This document shows positions 44,761-52,951 of a DNA stretch of 64,000 nt, in pieces. The notes beneath the pieces are model-generated. The model saw only the letters and a list, made by a program, of their open reading frames with translations, did not search any database and had not been told where the DNA came from. How positions within the stretch are numbered: position 1 is the stretch's first letter; each line of letters begins with the position of its first letter. The stretch comes from Rhodoferax fermentans (GTDB lineage: Bacteria; Pseudomonadota; Gammaproteobacteria; Burkholderiales; Burkholderiaceae_C), in NCBI RefSeq assembly GCF_002017865.1, contig NZ_MTJN01000002.1, positions 1,984,001 to 2,048,000 on the forward strand, given 5' to 3'. The translations under genes were made by a program, and so were the position numbers.

Positions 44761-45360
44761 TCAGGGCGGGCTCAAAGGCTTGGGCACAAAACCAATCACC
44801 AGCCCGGTGTCGGTCACGCTGATGCTGCCGGGCTGCAGGCCCATGCTGTTGGGCAGCGCCAGGTCGCTGGGCTGCAGGCGGTGCAAGACCACTTCCATCA
44901 GGGCGCGCTCGCTCAACGTGGGGCCATAGGTGTTGAGCAGCATCGCCACGCGGGGCTGCAGGCTGGGCATGGTCAGCTGTTTAAAACGCAGTTGGTGGGC
45001 ACGCACCGTGAGGTCGCTGGCCTCGTAACGTAGCGCAAAGTCCAGCGCCAGCGTGCCGTGGTGGCTGCCCTGCAGCGCGGGGCCTGCCGCGTCGATGGCC
45101 ATCTCGGCGCCCAGACGGTTTTGTGCGGGCAGCAGGCTCAACTGCGGCGCCTGTAAATCCAGGTTCAACAGCCCCGACACCGGGTAACGCAGCGGGAAAC
45201 GTTGCGCCACAGCTTGCTGCAAGCGCGCAGCAGATACTTTGAACTGCGGCAGCGCTTGCGCCGCGTCGTCTGGCTGCACCAGGGTGTCGGCCACTGCGGC
45301 CAAGGTCAGGCCGCCCAAGGGCAGGCCAAGAGCCAGAGAGATCAGATGTCGTCGGTGCAT
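44761..45360 (-). CDS. DUF1439 exported protein (YceB-like)
   Basis: The 199-residue protein has a signal peptide (MHRRHLISLALGLPLGGLTLAAVADT). A lipid-binding-like beta/alpha domain shows FKVSAARLQQAVAQRFPLRYPVSGLLNLDLQAPQLSLLPAQNRLG and a C-terminal helical end. It resembles YceB and the TULIP-like DUF1439 family, with roles near the cell envelope. ATG 45360 has AAAGGACC upstream. The Cys lipobox of YceB is absent, so it should be soluble in the periplasm. Confidence 0.85.
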   Translation of the reverse strand: MHRRHLISLALGLPLGGLTLAAVADTLVQPDDAAQALPQFKVSAARLQQAVAQRFPLRYPVSGLLNLDLQAPQLSLLPAQNRLGAEMAIDAAGPALQGSHHGTLALDFALRYEASDLTVRAHQLRFKQLTMPSLQPRVAMLLNTYGPTLSERALMEVVLHRLQPSDLALPNSMGLQPGSISVTDTGLVIGFVPKPLSPP

Positions 45361-45468
45361 AGAAGCGGTCCTTTGGAAAGGCATTGTGCGCTACACATGT
45401 TGCAGCAAGCCACTAGACTCTGACTCCCGCCCCCTCCTGAAAGCCCTTCACCTGGGCAGCTGCTTTTT

Positions 45469-46350
45469 ATGAACCTTGGTTTGCTCTACGCCGCACTGGC
45501 CTACACGGCTTGGGGCTTGTTCCCGGTCTATTTCAAACAACTGGTCGAGGTCAATGCGTTTGAGGTGGTGATGCACCGCATGGTGTGGTCGTTTGTGTTC
45601 CTGATGGTGGTGCTGATGGTGCTCAAACGCTGGGCCTGGCTGCGCGAGGTGGCCCGGCAACCGCGGGTGCTGCTGGCGTTTGGGCTGTCGGCCCTGCTGT
45701 TGTCGGCCAACTGGTCGGTGTACGTGTGGGCGGTGCAAAACGCCCACATGCTTGATGCCAGCTTGGGCTACTTCATCCTGCCTTTGGTCAATGTGGCGAT
45801 GGGCTTTGCCTTTTTGCACGAACGCCCGCGCCCGGCACAGTGGCTGGCGGTGGCGGTGGCAGCCAGTGGTGTGCTGTGGCTCACCGTGCAGGCGGGGCGC
45901 CTGCCCTGGGTGGCCCTGGTGCTGGCGGTGACCTTTGGCACCTATGGCCTGTTGCGCAAGGTGGCCAAGCTGGGTGCGCTGGAAGGCCTGACGCTGGAGA
46001 CCATGCTGTTGCTGCCCGTGGCCGTGACGCTGCTGGGCTGGTGGACCTGGCATGGGCAAGGTGCGCTGGTGCAGGGCAACCCGGTGACCCTGGGCTGGCT
46101 GCTGCTGGCCGGGCCACTGACCGCCATCCCCTTGCTGCTGTTTGCCGCCGGTGCCCGGCGCATCCCGCTGGCCACCTTGGGGCTGCTGCAGTACATCTCG
46201 CCCAGTCTGCAGATGCTGCTGGGCGTGTGGCTGTATGGTGAACCCTTTGAGCCAGCGCGTGCCATTGGCTTCTATCTGATCTGGGCGGCCCTGGTGATTT
46301 ACAGCGCAGAGGGTTTGTGGCTCATGCGCCGGTGGTCACCCATCAAGTAG
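45469..46350 (+). CDS. rarD: EamA-family transporter RarD
   Basis: The 293-residue inner-membrane protein has ten predicted helices and the start MNLGLLYAALAYTAWGLFPVYFKQL. Also visible are EVVMHRMVWSFVFLM and NWSVYVWAVQNAHMLDASLGYFILPLVNV, which together mark RarD (chloramphenicol-sensitivity protein) among DMT permeases. The transported molecule is not established. It is divergent from the DUF1439 gene. Confidence 0.93.
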   Translation: MNLGLLYAALAYTAWGLFPVYFKQLVEVNAFEVVMHRMVWSFVFLMVVLMVLKRWAWLREVARQPRVLLAFGLSALLLSANWSVYVWAVQNAHMLDASLGYFILPLVNVAMGFAFLHERPRPAQWLAVAVAASGVLWLTVQAGRLPWVALVLAVTFGTYGLLRKVAKLGALEGLTLETMLLLPVAVTLLGWWTWHGQGALVQGNPVTLGWLLLAGPLTAIPLLLFAAGARRIPLATLGLLQYISPSLQMLLGVWLYGEPFEPARAIGFYLIWAALVIYSAEGLWLMRRWSPIK

Positions 46351-46400
46351 TCAAATCGACTTCTAGCCCTTGAAAATAAAGGGCATGCTGCTACATTTGA
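46351..46400 (+). repeat. Palindromic repeat copy R10
   Basis: CAAATCGACTTCTAGCCCTTG then AAAATAAAGGGCATGCTGCTACATTTGA, between the convergent rarD and ClpP-like genes. The outer TCAAAT and ATTTGA are also complementary. Confidence 0.8.
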
Positions 46401-46455
46401 CGCAGCAGCTACGGCCTCGTTACTGGTAGCTGTTGGCGCGACCTGTACCAAGCGC

Positions 46456-47478
46456 TCAGGGCTTGTAAACCACGTTGTCGTCCACGCTGTACAGCACGCA
46501 AGGCTGTTTGGCCCGTTCTTCACAGCGCTTGAGGGCCAGTGTGTTGACATCGTCTGTGGCGTTGGAGACCCAAGCCCAATGCTGCCTCGTTGGTGCTACT
46601 GCAAAGGCCCTGGGCAAGCTGGCCTGAAGGTAGCGCTGGTATTGCTCCAGGCCGGCAGCTGCGTCGAGCGGCAGCTTCTGCAGGTCCTCCAGCGCAGCCA
46701 AGCCACTGGCCGGAAACTGGCGCGCACGCAGCCGTCCGGGCAACGTATCCTGATCGGGGCTGGAAACCCGGCGCAAGTCTGTCACCACACCGCGCTCGAA
46801 CGCGTTGGTGGGAACAGGTTCGCAACTTGTGGTTTTTTGTGCCTTCAGGCCATCGCAGAAAAACACGCTGTGTCCCAGGGTGGCCGCCACATCGGGGTGA
46901 AAGAAGTTTGCCGCGCCTTTGTTCTTTTCGATGGCAATCCAGCGCATGACCAGATCCGAATCGGCCTTGCCGTCCGAGTGCTGGACGATCCAGCTGAACA
47001 GCCCGCTCTTGTTGACCGAGTTGCGGTCCAGGTTGCCTTGGGCGTCATAGTGCCCGTGGAAGCCGACATAGGTGCGCTCCGCCGGATAGTCGTCTGTAAA
47101 AACCCGGTATTTGCCGCCCAGGAACATGCGCGAACACGACGAAATGCAATACCCAGAAACCGCAGTGGTGACCCCGGCCTCGCGCAGCACATCGCCAACC
47201 CGGTAGCCTGTCCAGGCGTCGCCACCGTGCGAGTTGCGCAACACAACCCGGTCAATTTTGGGGTTGGCAGCAAAAGCTTCTTTGACCAAAACAAGCTCTG
47301 AGCCTGTGACCGGTCCCGACAAAATAAGGGTGTTGCCAAACGTGGTCAGTTCCATGCCACAAGCCGCACCGCAGCCCAAGGCGGTTAAGCCCAGAACGGA
47401 CAACGTAGCGAAGAGCGTGTCGCGAAACTTCTTAGTGACTTTGAGCTTGTTGATACTGAGAAAGACCAGGCTGGCCAT
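46456..47478 (-). CDS. Exported ClpP/crotonase-fold protein of unknown function
   Basis: The 340-residue protein has an N-terminal export signal (FATLSVLGLTALGCGAACG). A ClpP/crotonase-like region follows: LILSGPVTGSELVLVKEAF, VVLRNSHGGDAWTGYRVGDVL and SGYCISSCSRMFLGG. The Ser in the latter sits where serine proteases of the clan have their nucleophile. The C-terminal 140 residues are unrecognised. AAGGAA follows the pirin stop by one base and precedes ATG 47478, so it is the third gene of an osmC-pirin operon. Confidence 0.78.
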   Translation of the reverse strand: MASLVFLSINKLKVTKKFRDTLFATLSVLGLTALGCGAACGMELTTFGNTLILSGPVTGSELVLVKEAFAANPKIDRVVLRNSHGGDAWTGYRVGDVLREAGVTTAVSGYCISSCSRMFLGGKYRVFTDDYPAERTYVGFHGHYDAQGNLDRNSVNKSGLFSWIVQHSDGKADSDLVMRWIAIEKNKGAANFFHPDVAATLGHSVFFCDGLKAQKTTSCEPVPTNAFERGVVTDLRRVSSPDQDTLPGRLRARQFPASGLAALEDLQKLPLDAAAGLEQYQRYLQASLPRAFAVAPTRQHWAWVSNATDDVNTLALKRCEERAKQPCVLYSVDDNVVYKP

Positions 47479-47486
47479 GCGTTTCC

Positions 47487-48392
47487 TTAAGGTTGGCCGC
47501 CGGTGATGCGTGACGGCTCGCGCTGTGGCAAGGGAATGTGCTCTGCTTCACCCGGCACCTGGCCCATGCCTTGGCTGGGGTCCATGGCGGCCCAGGCGCG
47601 GGAGGCTTGTTCGATGCGCTCCCTGCTGGTGGACACAAAGTTCCACCAGATGAACCGCCGCCCCAGCGGCTGGCCGCCCACCAGCATCAGGCGCGCGCCG
47701 TCCGGCCCGGCGCTCAGCACAGTGCTCTCACTCAACACAGCCAGCGTGTGGGGCGGCAGTGGCTGGCCGTCCAGCTGCAGATCACCCTGCACCCCATACA
47801 CCGCCTGCTCGTCCGCCAGCATCGGCAAAGTCCACTGGCCATGGGCGGGCAGGCGAATGTCGAGGTACAGCGTGGGTGACAGGGTGGCCACTGGCGACTG
47901 GGCGCCCAGCGCCTGCCCCACCAACACCCGCACCTGGGCGCAACCGTCCTGCAGCTCGGGGATGGCGCTGGCCGGGGTGTGGACAAAACTGGCGCTCACC
48001 TCCTGCTTGGATTCGGGCAGCGCCAACCACAGCTGCAGGCCGTGGTTGACGTAAGTGCTGTGGCGTTCGGCCTCGGGTTTGCGCTCGGAGTGCACGATGC
48101 CGCTGCCCGCCGTCATCCAGTTGATGGCACCGGGCTCGATGCGCTGGGTGTAGCCCAGGTTGTCGCGGTGTTGGATGACGCCGTCAAACAGATAGGTCAG
48201 CGTCGCCAGCCCGATGTGCGGGTGTGGCCGCACATCATGGTTGTCGGCCGGTGTGACGGTGACCGGGCCAAAGTGGTCAAAAAACAGAAACGGCCCCACC
48301 GCCTGGCGTTGCGCGGCGGGCAACAGGCGGCGCACCACAAAACCACCGCCCAGGTCATGGGCATGGGCGCCCAGCAGCTGCGGCGCGCTCAT
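47487..48392 (-). CDS. Pirin-family protein
   Basis: The 301-residue bicupin has the pirin metal site in DVRPHPHIGLATLTYLFDG (His-x-His), followed by HRDNLGYTQRIEPGAINWMTAGSGIVHSE. These are the core signatures. Some pirins are quercetin dioxygenases or redox sensors. The start overlaps the osmC stop by four bases (ATGA). QPLGRRFIWWNFVSTSRERIEQA is the usual C-terminal signature. Confidence 0.93.
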   Translation of the reverse strand: MSAPQLLGAHAHDLGGGFVVRRLLPAAQRQAVGPFLFFDHFGPVTVTPADNHDVRPHPHIGLATLTYLFDGVIQHRDNLGYTQRIEPGAINWMTAGSGIVHSERKPEAERHSTYVNHGLQLWLALPESKQEVSASFVHTPASAIPELQDGCAQVRVLVGQALGAQSPVATLSPTLYLDIRLPAHGQWTLPMLADEQAVYGVQGDLQLDGQPLPPHTLAVLSESTVLSAGPDGARLMLVGGQPLGRRFIWWNFVSTSRERIEQASRAWAAMDPSQGMGQVPGEAEHIPLPQREPSRITGGQP

Positions 48393-48796
48393 GCGGCCCG
48401 CTCCACGGTGGTGGTGATCTCGGTGGTGACACTGGTCATGAGTTTGTGCACCGGGCATTTGTCGGCAACGGCGCTCAGCTGTGCCAGCTCGGCATCGCTG
48501 AAGCTGCCGCTGATCACCAGCCGGGTGCTGAGCTTGTAGACCCCGTTGCGCTCCTGGCTGCTGTCGTGCGACACCTCGGTGTGTACATCGTCCACCGCGA
48601 TGTTTCTCTTTTTGGCAAACCACAAAACGGTGAGCGCCTTGCAGGCACCCAGCGCGGCGTCGTACAGGTCGTGCGGGCTCGGGCCTTCGTCACCACCACC
48701 CTCGGCGGCGGACACATCGGCGCACAGCTGGTGTTCACCAATGTGGATGGTCTGGGCCAGGGGGGCGCCGGGTTTGCGCTGGATCTGAATGCTCAT
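48389..48796 (-). CDS. OsmC/Ohr-family protein
   Basis: The 135-residue protein has the OsmC fold: GPSPHDLYDAALGACKALTVLWFAKKR carries the first catalytic Cys and ADKCPVHKLMTS the second. This pair reduces organic hydroperoxides in the family. It is first in an operon with pirin and a ClpP-like exported protein, and this is consistent with oxidative stress. Confidence 0.93.
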   Translation of the reverse strand: MSIQIQRKPGAPLAQTIHIGEHQLCADVSAAEGGGDEGPSPHDLYDAALGACKALTVLWFAKKRNIAVDDVHTEVSHDSSQERNGVYKLSTRLVISGSFSDAELAQLSAVADKCPVHKLMTSVTTEITTTVERAA

Positions 48797-48929
48797 CTGG
48801 GTGGTCTCCGGTGGGGGTGAATTCCAGTGTAAAACGGGCTAGGCCATGCGCCAACGCGTGCAACACCGCGCGTCACAAGGGCGTGTCACCCAAGCGGAAC
48901 GGGCGTCACAACATGGTTTGGCGCGAAGC

Positions 48930-49310
48930 CTAGTTGGCAGGCCGATACATCGCACAAATCTTGTGCTTGTCCGGGTCGCGCAGATAGGCCAGGTAAATGC
49001 GCCCGGTGGGAAATTCGCGCCAGCCCGGCGGGTCTTCGCAGGTGGTGCCACCATGGGCCAGACCCGCGGCATGGAAAGCATCGGCCTGCTCGGGCGACTG
49101 CATGGCAAAACCGATGGTGCTGCCGTTGGCATAGGTCGCGGGCTCGCCATTGATCGGCAGGGTGATGCCAAACAGGCCGGTGGGGCTGCGGTAGAAATAG
49201 CGGCTTTTGTTGGCCACCCCGGGGCCGATGCCGAGCGTGCCGAGCACAGCGTCGTAAAACGTCTTGGAGACCTCAAGGTCTTTCACACCAACCATCACAT
49301 GACTGAACAT
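48930..49310 (-). CDS. VOC-family glyoxalase-like protein
   Basis: The 126-residue protein has paired beta-alpha-beta-beta-beta modules: FSHVMVGVKDLEVSKTFYDAVLG at the start and GRIYLAYLRDPDKHKICAMYRP at the end, with metal-site His and Glu/Lys changes. ATG 49310 has GGAG at correct spacing. The substrate is unknown. Confidence 0.88.
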   Translation of the reverse strand: MFSHVMVGVKDLEVSKTFYDAVLGTLGIGPGVANKSRYFYRSPTGLFGITLPINGEPATYANGSTIGFAMQSPEQADAFHAAGLAHGGTTCEDPPGWREFPTGRIYLAYLRDPDKHKICAMYRPAN

Positions 49311-49538
49311 GGCTTTCTCCGTTGCTTGCACAAGGCGCGGATTGTTGCAGTGTTTTAAAACAAATTCCGGTATCTATCTGACATACAGACGGATGTACCG
49401 ACACAAGACCGCACGTTTCGATGGCGTTGCGCTGCAGCACAGTGGCCCTTCCGTGTGGCCTTGCCCTACAGCCTGGCGGGTGGTGCGGCCGATGCGTGGA
49501 AAATGCGGGCTTTGTGCCAACCGCCCTGACCGATCCAC

Positions 49539-50171
49539 ATGCTTCGACCCTTCACCTCTTACCTGCCCGACTGGACACGCGACTGGCTTGAAATCATTGT
49601 TCCGGGCCTGCAGATTCTGCTGATCCTGCTGGTGGCGTGGTTGCTGCAGTACCTGCTGCGCCGGGCGGTGAGCCGCGTTGGCCGGCATTACCTGCTGCCG
49701 ATTGAGTTGACGATGCCACTCAAAGGCCTGCTGCGCTGGACCATCATGCTGGCGGCCCTGATGCTGGTATTGGAGCGCGTGGGCGTGTCGGCCACCGTGC
49801 TCTGGACCGCCTTCACCGGCTTTGCCACCGTGGGTGCGGTGGCTTTTTTTGCGGCCTGGAGCGTGCTGTCCAACCTGTTTTGCGCGTTCCTGATCTTCAC
49901 AGTGCGGCCCTACCGGCTGGGTGACAGCATCGAGCTGCTGGACGTGGCCGAAAAACCTGGCGCCCGAGGTCGCGTGGTGGACATCAACCTGCTCTACACC
50001 TCGCTCGAAGACAGCGACAGCCCCACACCAGGCACCCTACTGCAGATTCCCAATGCGCTGATCTTCCAACGCGTGGTCCGGCGCTGGAAGGGCGGACAAG
50101 TGCCCACACCCGCCGCGCCAGCAGCCAGCAACAGCCCCGCCACCGCGCAGACGCCAGCGCCCAGTTTGTAG
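49539..50171 (+). CDS. Short mechanosensitive-channel (MscS-like) protein
   Basis: The 210-residue protein has three helices. The pore helix is ATVGAVAFFAAWSVLSNLFCAFLIFTVRPYRLGD, followed by the beta domain with IELLDVAEKPGARGRVVDINLLYTSLE and IPNALIFQRVVRRWKG. The usual C-terminal alpha/beta portal domain is missing and replaced by a Pro/Ala/Thr tail of about 30 residues. MscS homologues relieve hypo-osmotic pressure. Whether this short form assembles a heptamer is uncertain. Confidence 0.88.
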   Translation: MLRPFTSYLPDWTRDWLEIIVPGLQILLILLVAWLLQYLLRRAVSRVGRHYLLPIELTMPLKGLLRWTIMLAALMLVLERVGVSATVLWTAFTGFATVGAVAFFAAWSVLSNLFCAFLIFTVRPYRLGDSIELLDVAEKPGARGRVVDINLLYTSLEDSDSPTPGTLLQIPNALIFQRVVRRWKGGQVPTPAAPAASNSPATAQTPAPSL

Positions 50172-50172
50172 T

Positions 50173-50222
50173 GCCAAATTGGCCGCTAGCCCTTTATTTA
50201 TAAGGGACTGCTGCTATGACGA
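50173..50222 (+). repeat. Palindromic repeat copy R11
   Basis: GCCAAATTGGCCGCTAGCCC then TTTATTTATAAGGGACTGCTGCTATGACG. Its distal CTA provides the TAG stop codon of the minus-strand gene ending at 50214. Confidence 0.88.
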
Positions 50223-50567
50223 TTTGCAATGCCCGCCTTGCTGGAAGGGGTCGAGCAGGTTCTGGCAAATCCAGCGCGCCACGGTGTAGCGCCAGCCAGC
50301 CCCCTGCGCTTTGTAACGCTCCAGCCGCTTGGTGAAGAGCAGTTCACGCGGCAGGTCCAGAAAAATGACGGTCGCGGGCACCAGGTTAAAAAACACATCC
50401 ATCAACACCGCAACCAGCGCCGCAGGCACCAGCAGCACGCGGGGCACGATGCTCAGCTGGTCCCACGCCGCCTTGGCCGCCATGGTGACCACGAACAACA
50501 GGTAAAACAGGTAGGTGTAGATCACCCAGTCGATAGGGCCGGCATCAAATAGGGTCGGGAAAAACAT
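50214..50567 (-). CDS. Small membrane protein of unknown function
   Basis: The 117-residue protein has two or three hydrophobic helices (VIYTYLFYLLFVVTMAAKAAW and VPRVLLVPAALVAVLMDVFF). The conserved-looking tail is LERYKAQGAGWRYTVARWICQNLLDPF. Similar proteins are known to me as hypotheticals in betaproteobacteria, some in prophages. The last codons and stop come from repeat R11. Confidence 0.72.
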   Translation of the reverse strand: MFFPTLFDAGPIDWVIYTYLFYLLFVVTMAAKAAWDQLSIVPRVLLVPAALVAVLMDVFFNLVPATVIFLDLPRELLFTKRLERYKAQGAGWRYTVARWICQNLLDPFQQGGHCKSS

Positions 50568-50932
50568 GGAGATGAGTTTTGGAAGAAAAGCTCAGGATGC
50601 CGGGGCTGGCGGGCCGAGTCAAGGGTGCCAACTGCAATGCGCGGTGATTCTGTTCCCAGTGTGCATCCATCGGCTTGCAGGGTGGATAGAGACGGAAACA
50701 TTGGGTAGCCGCGGTTGGTGGTGTAGCAGGGTGAAGGACCCAAATTGGGCGGCAAAGTCTGCATGTCAAAGCTCAAGTCATCCCTTTACTGGCCTATATA
50801 TGTTGCTATCAACATTAAACTATTTGAGTGGACGATTTGATCCATGAATTTCATTTAGCCAAATTCATAATTTAAATTGGCCAGAATTTGAGTTCTAATT
50901 GGTCAAGCACTGATTACCATGAAATTCACCAC
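50568..50932. other. Intergenic boundary of the accessory region
   Basis: 365 bp with no convincing gene. Bases 50780-50930 are markedly AT-rich and hold ATGAATTT/AAATTCAT (50844-50851, 50861-50868, perfect arms). They also hold the direct repeats AATTGGCCAG and AATTGGTCAA (50875-50910). This probably contains the promoter of the DUF4143 ATPase and marks a change in base composition. Confidence 0.5.
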
Positions 50933-52192
50933 ATGACTAGCGTTACCGCCGCAACATCTGCTCCCGCCATTGCCCGCTATGTACAGGGCAAGATTGCAAT
51001 CGCCTTGCAAGACACCCGCGTGGTACTGCTCGCAGGTCCTCGGCAAGCCGGCAAAACCACGCTGGCCCGGCTGTATGCCAGCCCTGATCGCCCCTACCTC
51101 ACGCTGGATGACCCCGCCACTTTGGCTGCGGCGCGCTCAGACCCTACAGGGTTCGTGCGCGGTTTGAAGCAGGCCGTGATTGACGAAGTGCAGCGCGCAC
51201 CCGACCTGCTGCTGGCCATCAAAGAAAGCGTGGATAACGACCAGGCACCGGGCCGCTTCCTGCTGACCGGCTCCACCAACCTCATGGCCATGCCACGGGT
51301 GGCCGACTCGCTCGCGGGCAGGCTTGAAGTGATCACCCTGTTGCCATTCGCCCAGGCTGAGCTGGCTGGCACCCCGGGCAACCTGCTGGACCGCCTGTTT
51401 GACGGTGCCGGTTTGCCGGGCGTGGTCAACCCCATGGTGGGTGATGATTTGATGGCGTGCGTACTCCAGGGTGGCTACCCCGAAGCGCTACGCCGCACCA
51501 GCGCCAGCCGCCGACAGGCTTGGCTGCAAGACTATGTGGCGCTGATTCTGGACCGCGACGTGCGCGACATTGCCAACATCGACCAACTTGACCGCATGCC
51601 GCGCCTGCTTGACGTGTTGGCCGCCCACGCTGGGCAACTGGTTAACCACAGCAGTTATGGCGCAGCACTGGGGTTGACCACCCCTACGGCGCAGAAGTAT
51701 GTGGGCATATTGGAGCGGCTGTTTCTGCTGCGCCAAGTGCCCCCCTGGTCCAGCAACGCGGTCAGCCGCCTCACCAAAACGCCCAAACTACACTTTCTGG
51801 ACACCGGCTTACTTGCTGCACTGCGCGATACCACGGCCAGCCAGTTGCAAAAGGACCGCACCGGCTATGGCCCTTTGCTGGAAAACTTTGTGGTCTCAGA
51901 AGTGCTCAAGCTCATCACCTGGTCAGACAAACGCGTGCGCATCTCGCACTTTCGTACCAAAGAACAAGACGAAGTGGACCTGGTGCTGGAAGACCGGCGC
52001 GGACGCGTCATCGGTATCGAAGTCAAAGCCAGCGCCACCGTGCGCCCCCAAGACCTGCGCGGCCTGCGTCAATTACAAGCCGCGGTGGGCAATAAGTTTG
52101 TGCACGGCTTGGTGCTGCATGACCACGACCGCATCACCCCATTTGATGAAAAATTGCACGCGGCACCGGTGTCGATGCTGTGGCAGGGATAG
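50933..52192 (+). CDS. AAA ATPase with DUF4143 C-terminal domain
   Basis: The 419-residue protein has Walker A GPRQAGKTTL (about residues 36-45), Walker B in AVIDEVQRAPDLL, sensor-1 LLTGSTNLM, and a winged-helix segment (HSSYGAALGLTTPTAQKYVGIL). The C-terminal DUF4143 domain carries DEVDLVLEDRRGRVIGIEVKAS, which has the PD-(D/E)XK nuclease pattern D-x(n)-E-x-K. These ATPases are frequent in accessory DNA and genome islands and have no settled role. It is overlapped by the next small gene by 13 bp. Confidence 0.9.
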   Translation: MTSVTAATSAPAIARYVQGKIAIALQDTRVVLLAGPRQAGKTTLARLYASPDRPYLTLDDPATLAAARSDPTGFVRGLKQAVIDEVQRAPDLLLAIKESVDNDQAPGRFLLTGSTNLMAMPRVADSLAGRLEVITLLPFAQAELAGTPGNLLDRLFDGAGLPGVVNPMVGDDLMACVLQGGYPEALRRTSASRRQAWLQDYVALILDRDVRDIANIDQLDRMPRLLDVLAAHAGQLVNHSSYGAALGLTTPTAQKYVGILERLFLLRQVPPWSSNAVSRLTKTPKLHFLDTGLLAALRDTTASQLQKDRTGYGPLLENFVVSEVLKLITWSDKRVRISHFRTKEQDEVDLVLEDRRGRVIGIEVKASATVRPQDLRGLRQLQAAVGNKFVHGLVLHDHDRITPFDEKLHAAPVSMLWQG

Positions 52193-52404
52193 CGCGGGTG
52201 CATGCATTCATCGTGGACACCCTGGCCGAACGGGTGATGCAGGTGGAGCAGGACGCAGCCTTCCATGCCGTGGCGGATGACCGCTTGGCCAACATCCGCG
52301 CCACCGGCAAAACCGTGGCCTGGATGGATGCCAAAACCTACTTGACCGCCTGCGCCAATGGTGAACGCCCCCGCAAGCCCATCGCTCGCCAAATTGCTAA
52401 ATGA
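52180..52404 (+). CDS. Small protein, possible orphan antitoxin-like
   Basis: A frame of 74 codons (GTG 52180, or GTG 52198) overlaps the end of the DUF4143 ATPase. The product is charged and helical, with DDRLANIRATGKTVAWMDAK and a basic end RPRKPIARQIAK. This resembles the C-terminal halves of ribbon-helix-helix antitoxins, but no toxin follows. No DNA-binding motif is certain. It could be a remnant. Confidence 0.5.
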   Translation: MAGIARVHAFIVDTLAERVMQVEQDAAFHAVADDRLANIRATGKTVAWMDAKTYLTACANGERPRKPIARQIAK

Positions 52405-52466
52405 CCCGTATCGAGTTGGCAGTGCGCAGCCAGAGCGAGGTCGGGTTCAAGCGCTAAGGCTTGATG

Positions 52467-52516
52467 CCAAATTGGCCGCTATCCCTCGTTGAATAAGGGC
52501 TAAAAGCTATCAAACT
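52467..52516 (+). repeat. Palindromic repeat copy R12
   Basis: GCCAAATTGGCCGCTATCCC then TCGTTGAATAAGGGCTAAAAGCTATCAAAC, between the small ORF and the VOC gene. Full-length copy. Confidence 0.88.
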
Positions 52517-52540
52517 TGCATCATCTGCAAGCAGCACTGC

Positions 52541-52921
52541 TCAGCCCATGGGCGTGCACAACTCCACCAGAAAGCCATTGATGTCGGCCACATAGGCGAT
52601 GGTCTGGCCCCAGGGCATGACCTCAACCGGGCGCATGAGCGTGGCACCGGCGGCTACAGCCTGCGCCAGCGCCTGGTGCACATCGGGGGTGCACAGCGCA
52701 ATCTCAAAGCAGGGCGCTTCGGGCTTGGCCGCCTGCGGGTTCTTGCCCAGCTGCTGCATCAGCCGGTGGGCTGAAAACGCCAGCGTGGTGCTGCCGGTTT
52801 CCAGCTCGCCATAGTCGCCACCCTCGTGCAAAAACCGCGTATTCAGCCCAAAGGCTGCCTCGTAGAACTTGAGCGTGGCGGGCACATCTGGCACGTAGAG
52901 GATGGTGTAGCCGAGTTGCAT
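52541..52921 (-). CDS. VOC-family protein
   Basis: The 126-residue protein has the start MQLGYTILYVPDVPATLKFYEAAFG, a VOC module (ELETGSTTLAFSAH), and the end MPWGQTIAYVADINGFLVELCTP with Glu as the presumed metal ligand. It resembles glyoxalase/bleomycin-resistance proteins. The GC content is host-like, and it separates the DUF4143 and Fic genes. Confidence 0.9.
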   Translation of the reverse strand: MQLGYTILYVPDVPATLKFYEAAFGLNTRFLHEGGDYGELETGSTTLAFSAHRLMQQLGKNPQAAKPEAPCFEIALCTPDVHQALAQAVAAGATLMRPVEVMPWGQTIAYVADINGFLVELCTPMG

Positions 52922-52951
52922 GGGGGGCTCCGGTATCGTGGATGAAGAAGT

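Noticed and set aside
50522..50776. Minus-strand frame of 84 codons in the AT-rich boundary
   Set aside because: No ribosome site, no motif, and it overlaps the start of the small membrane gene at 50567.
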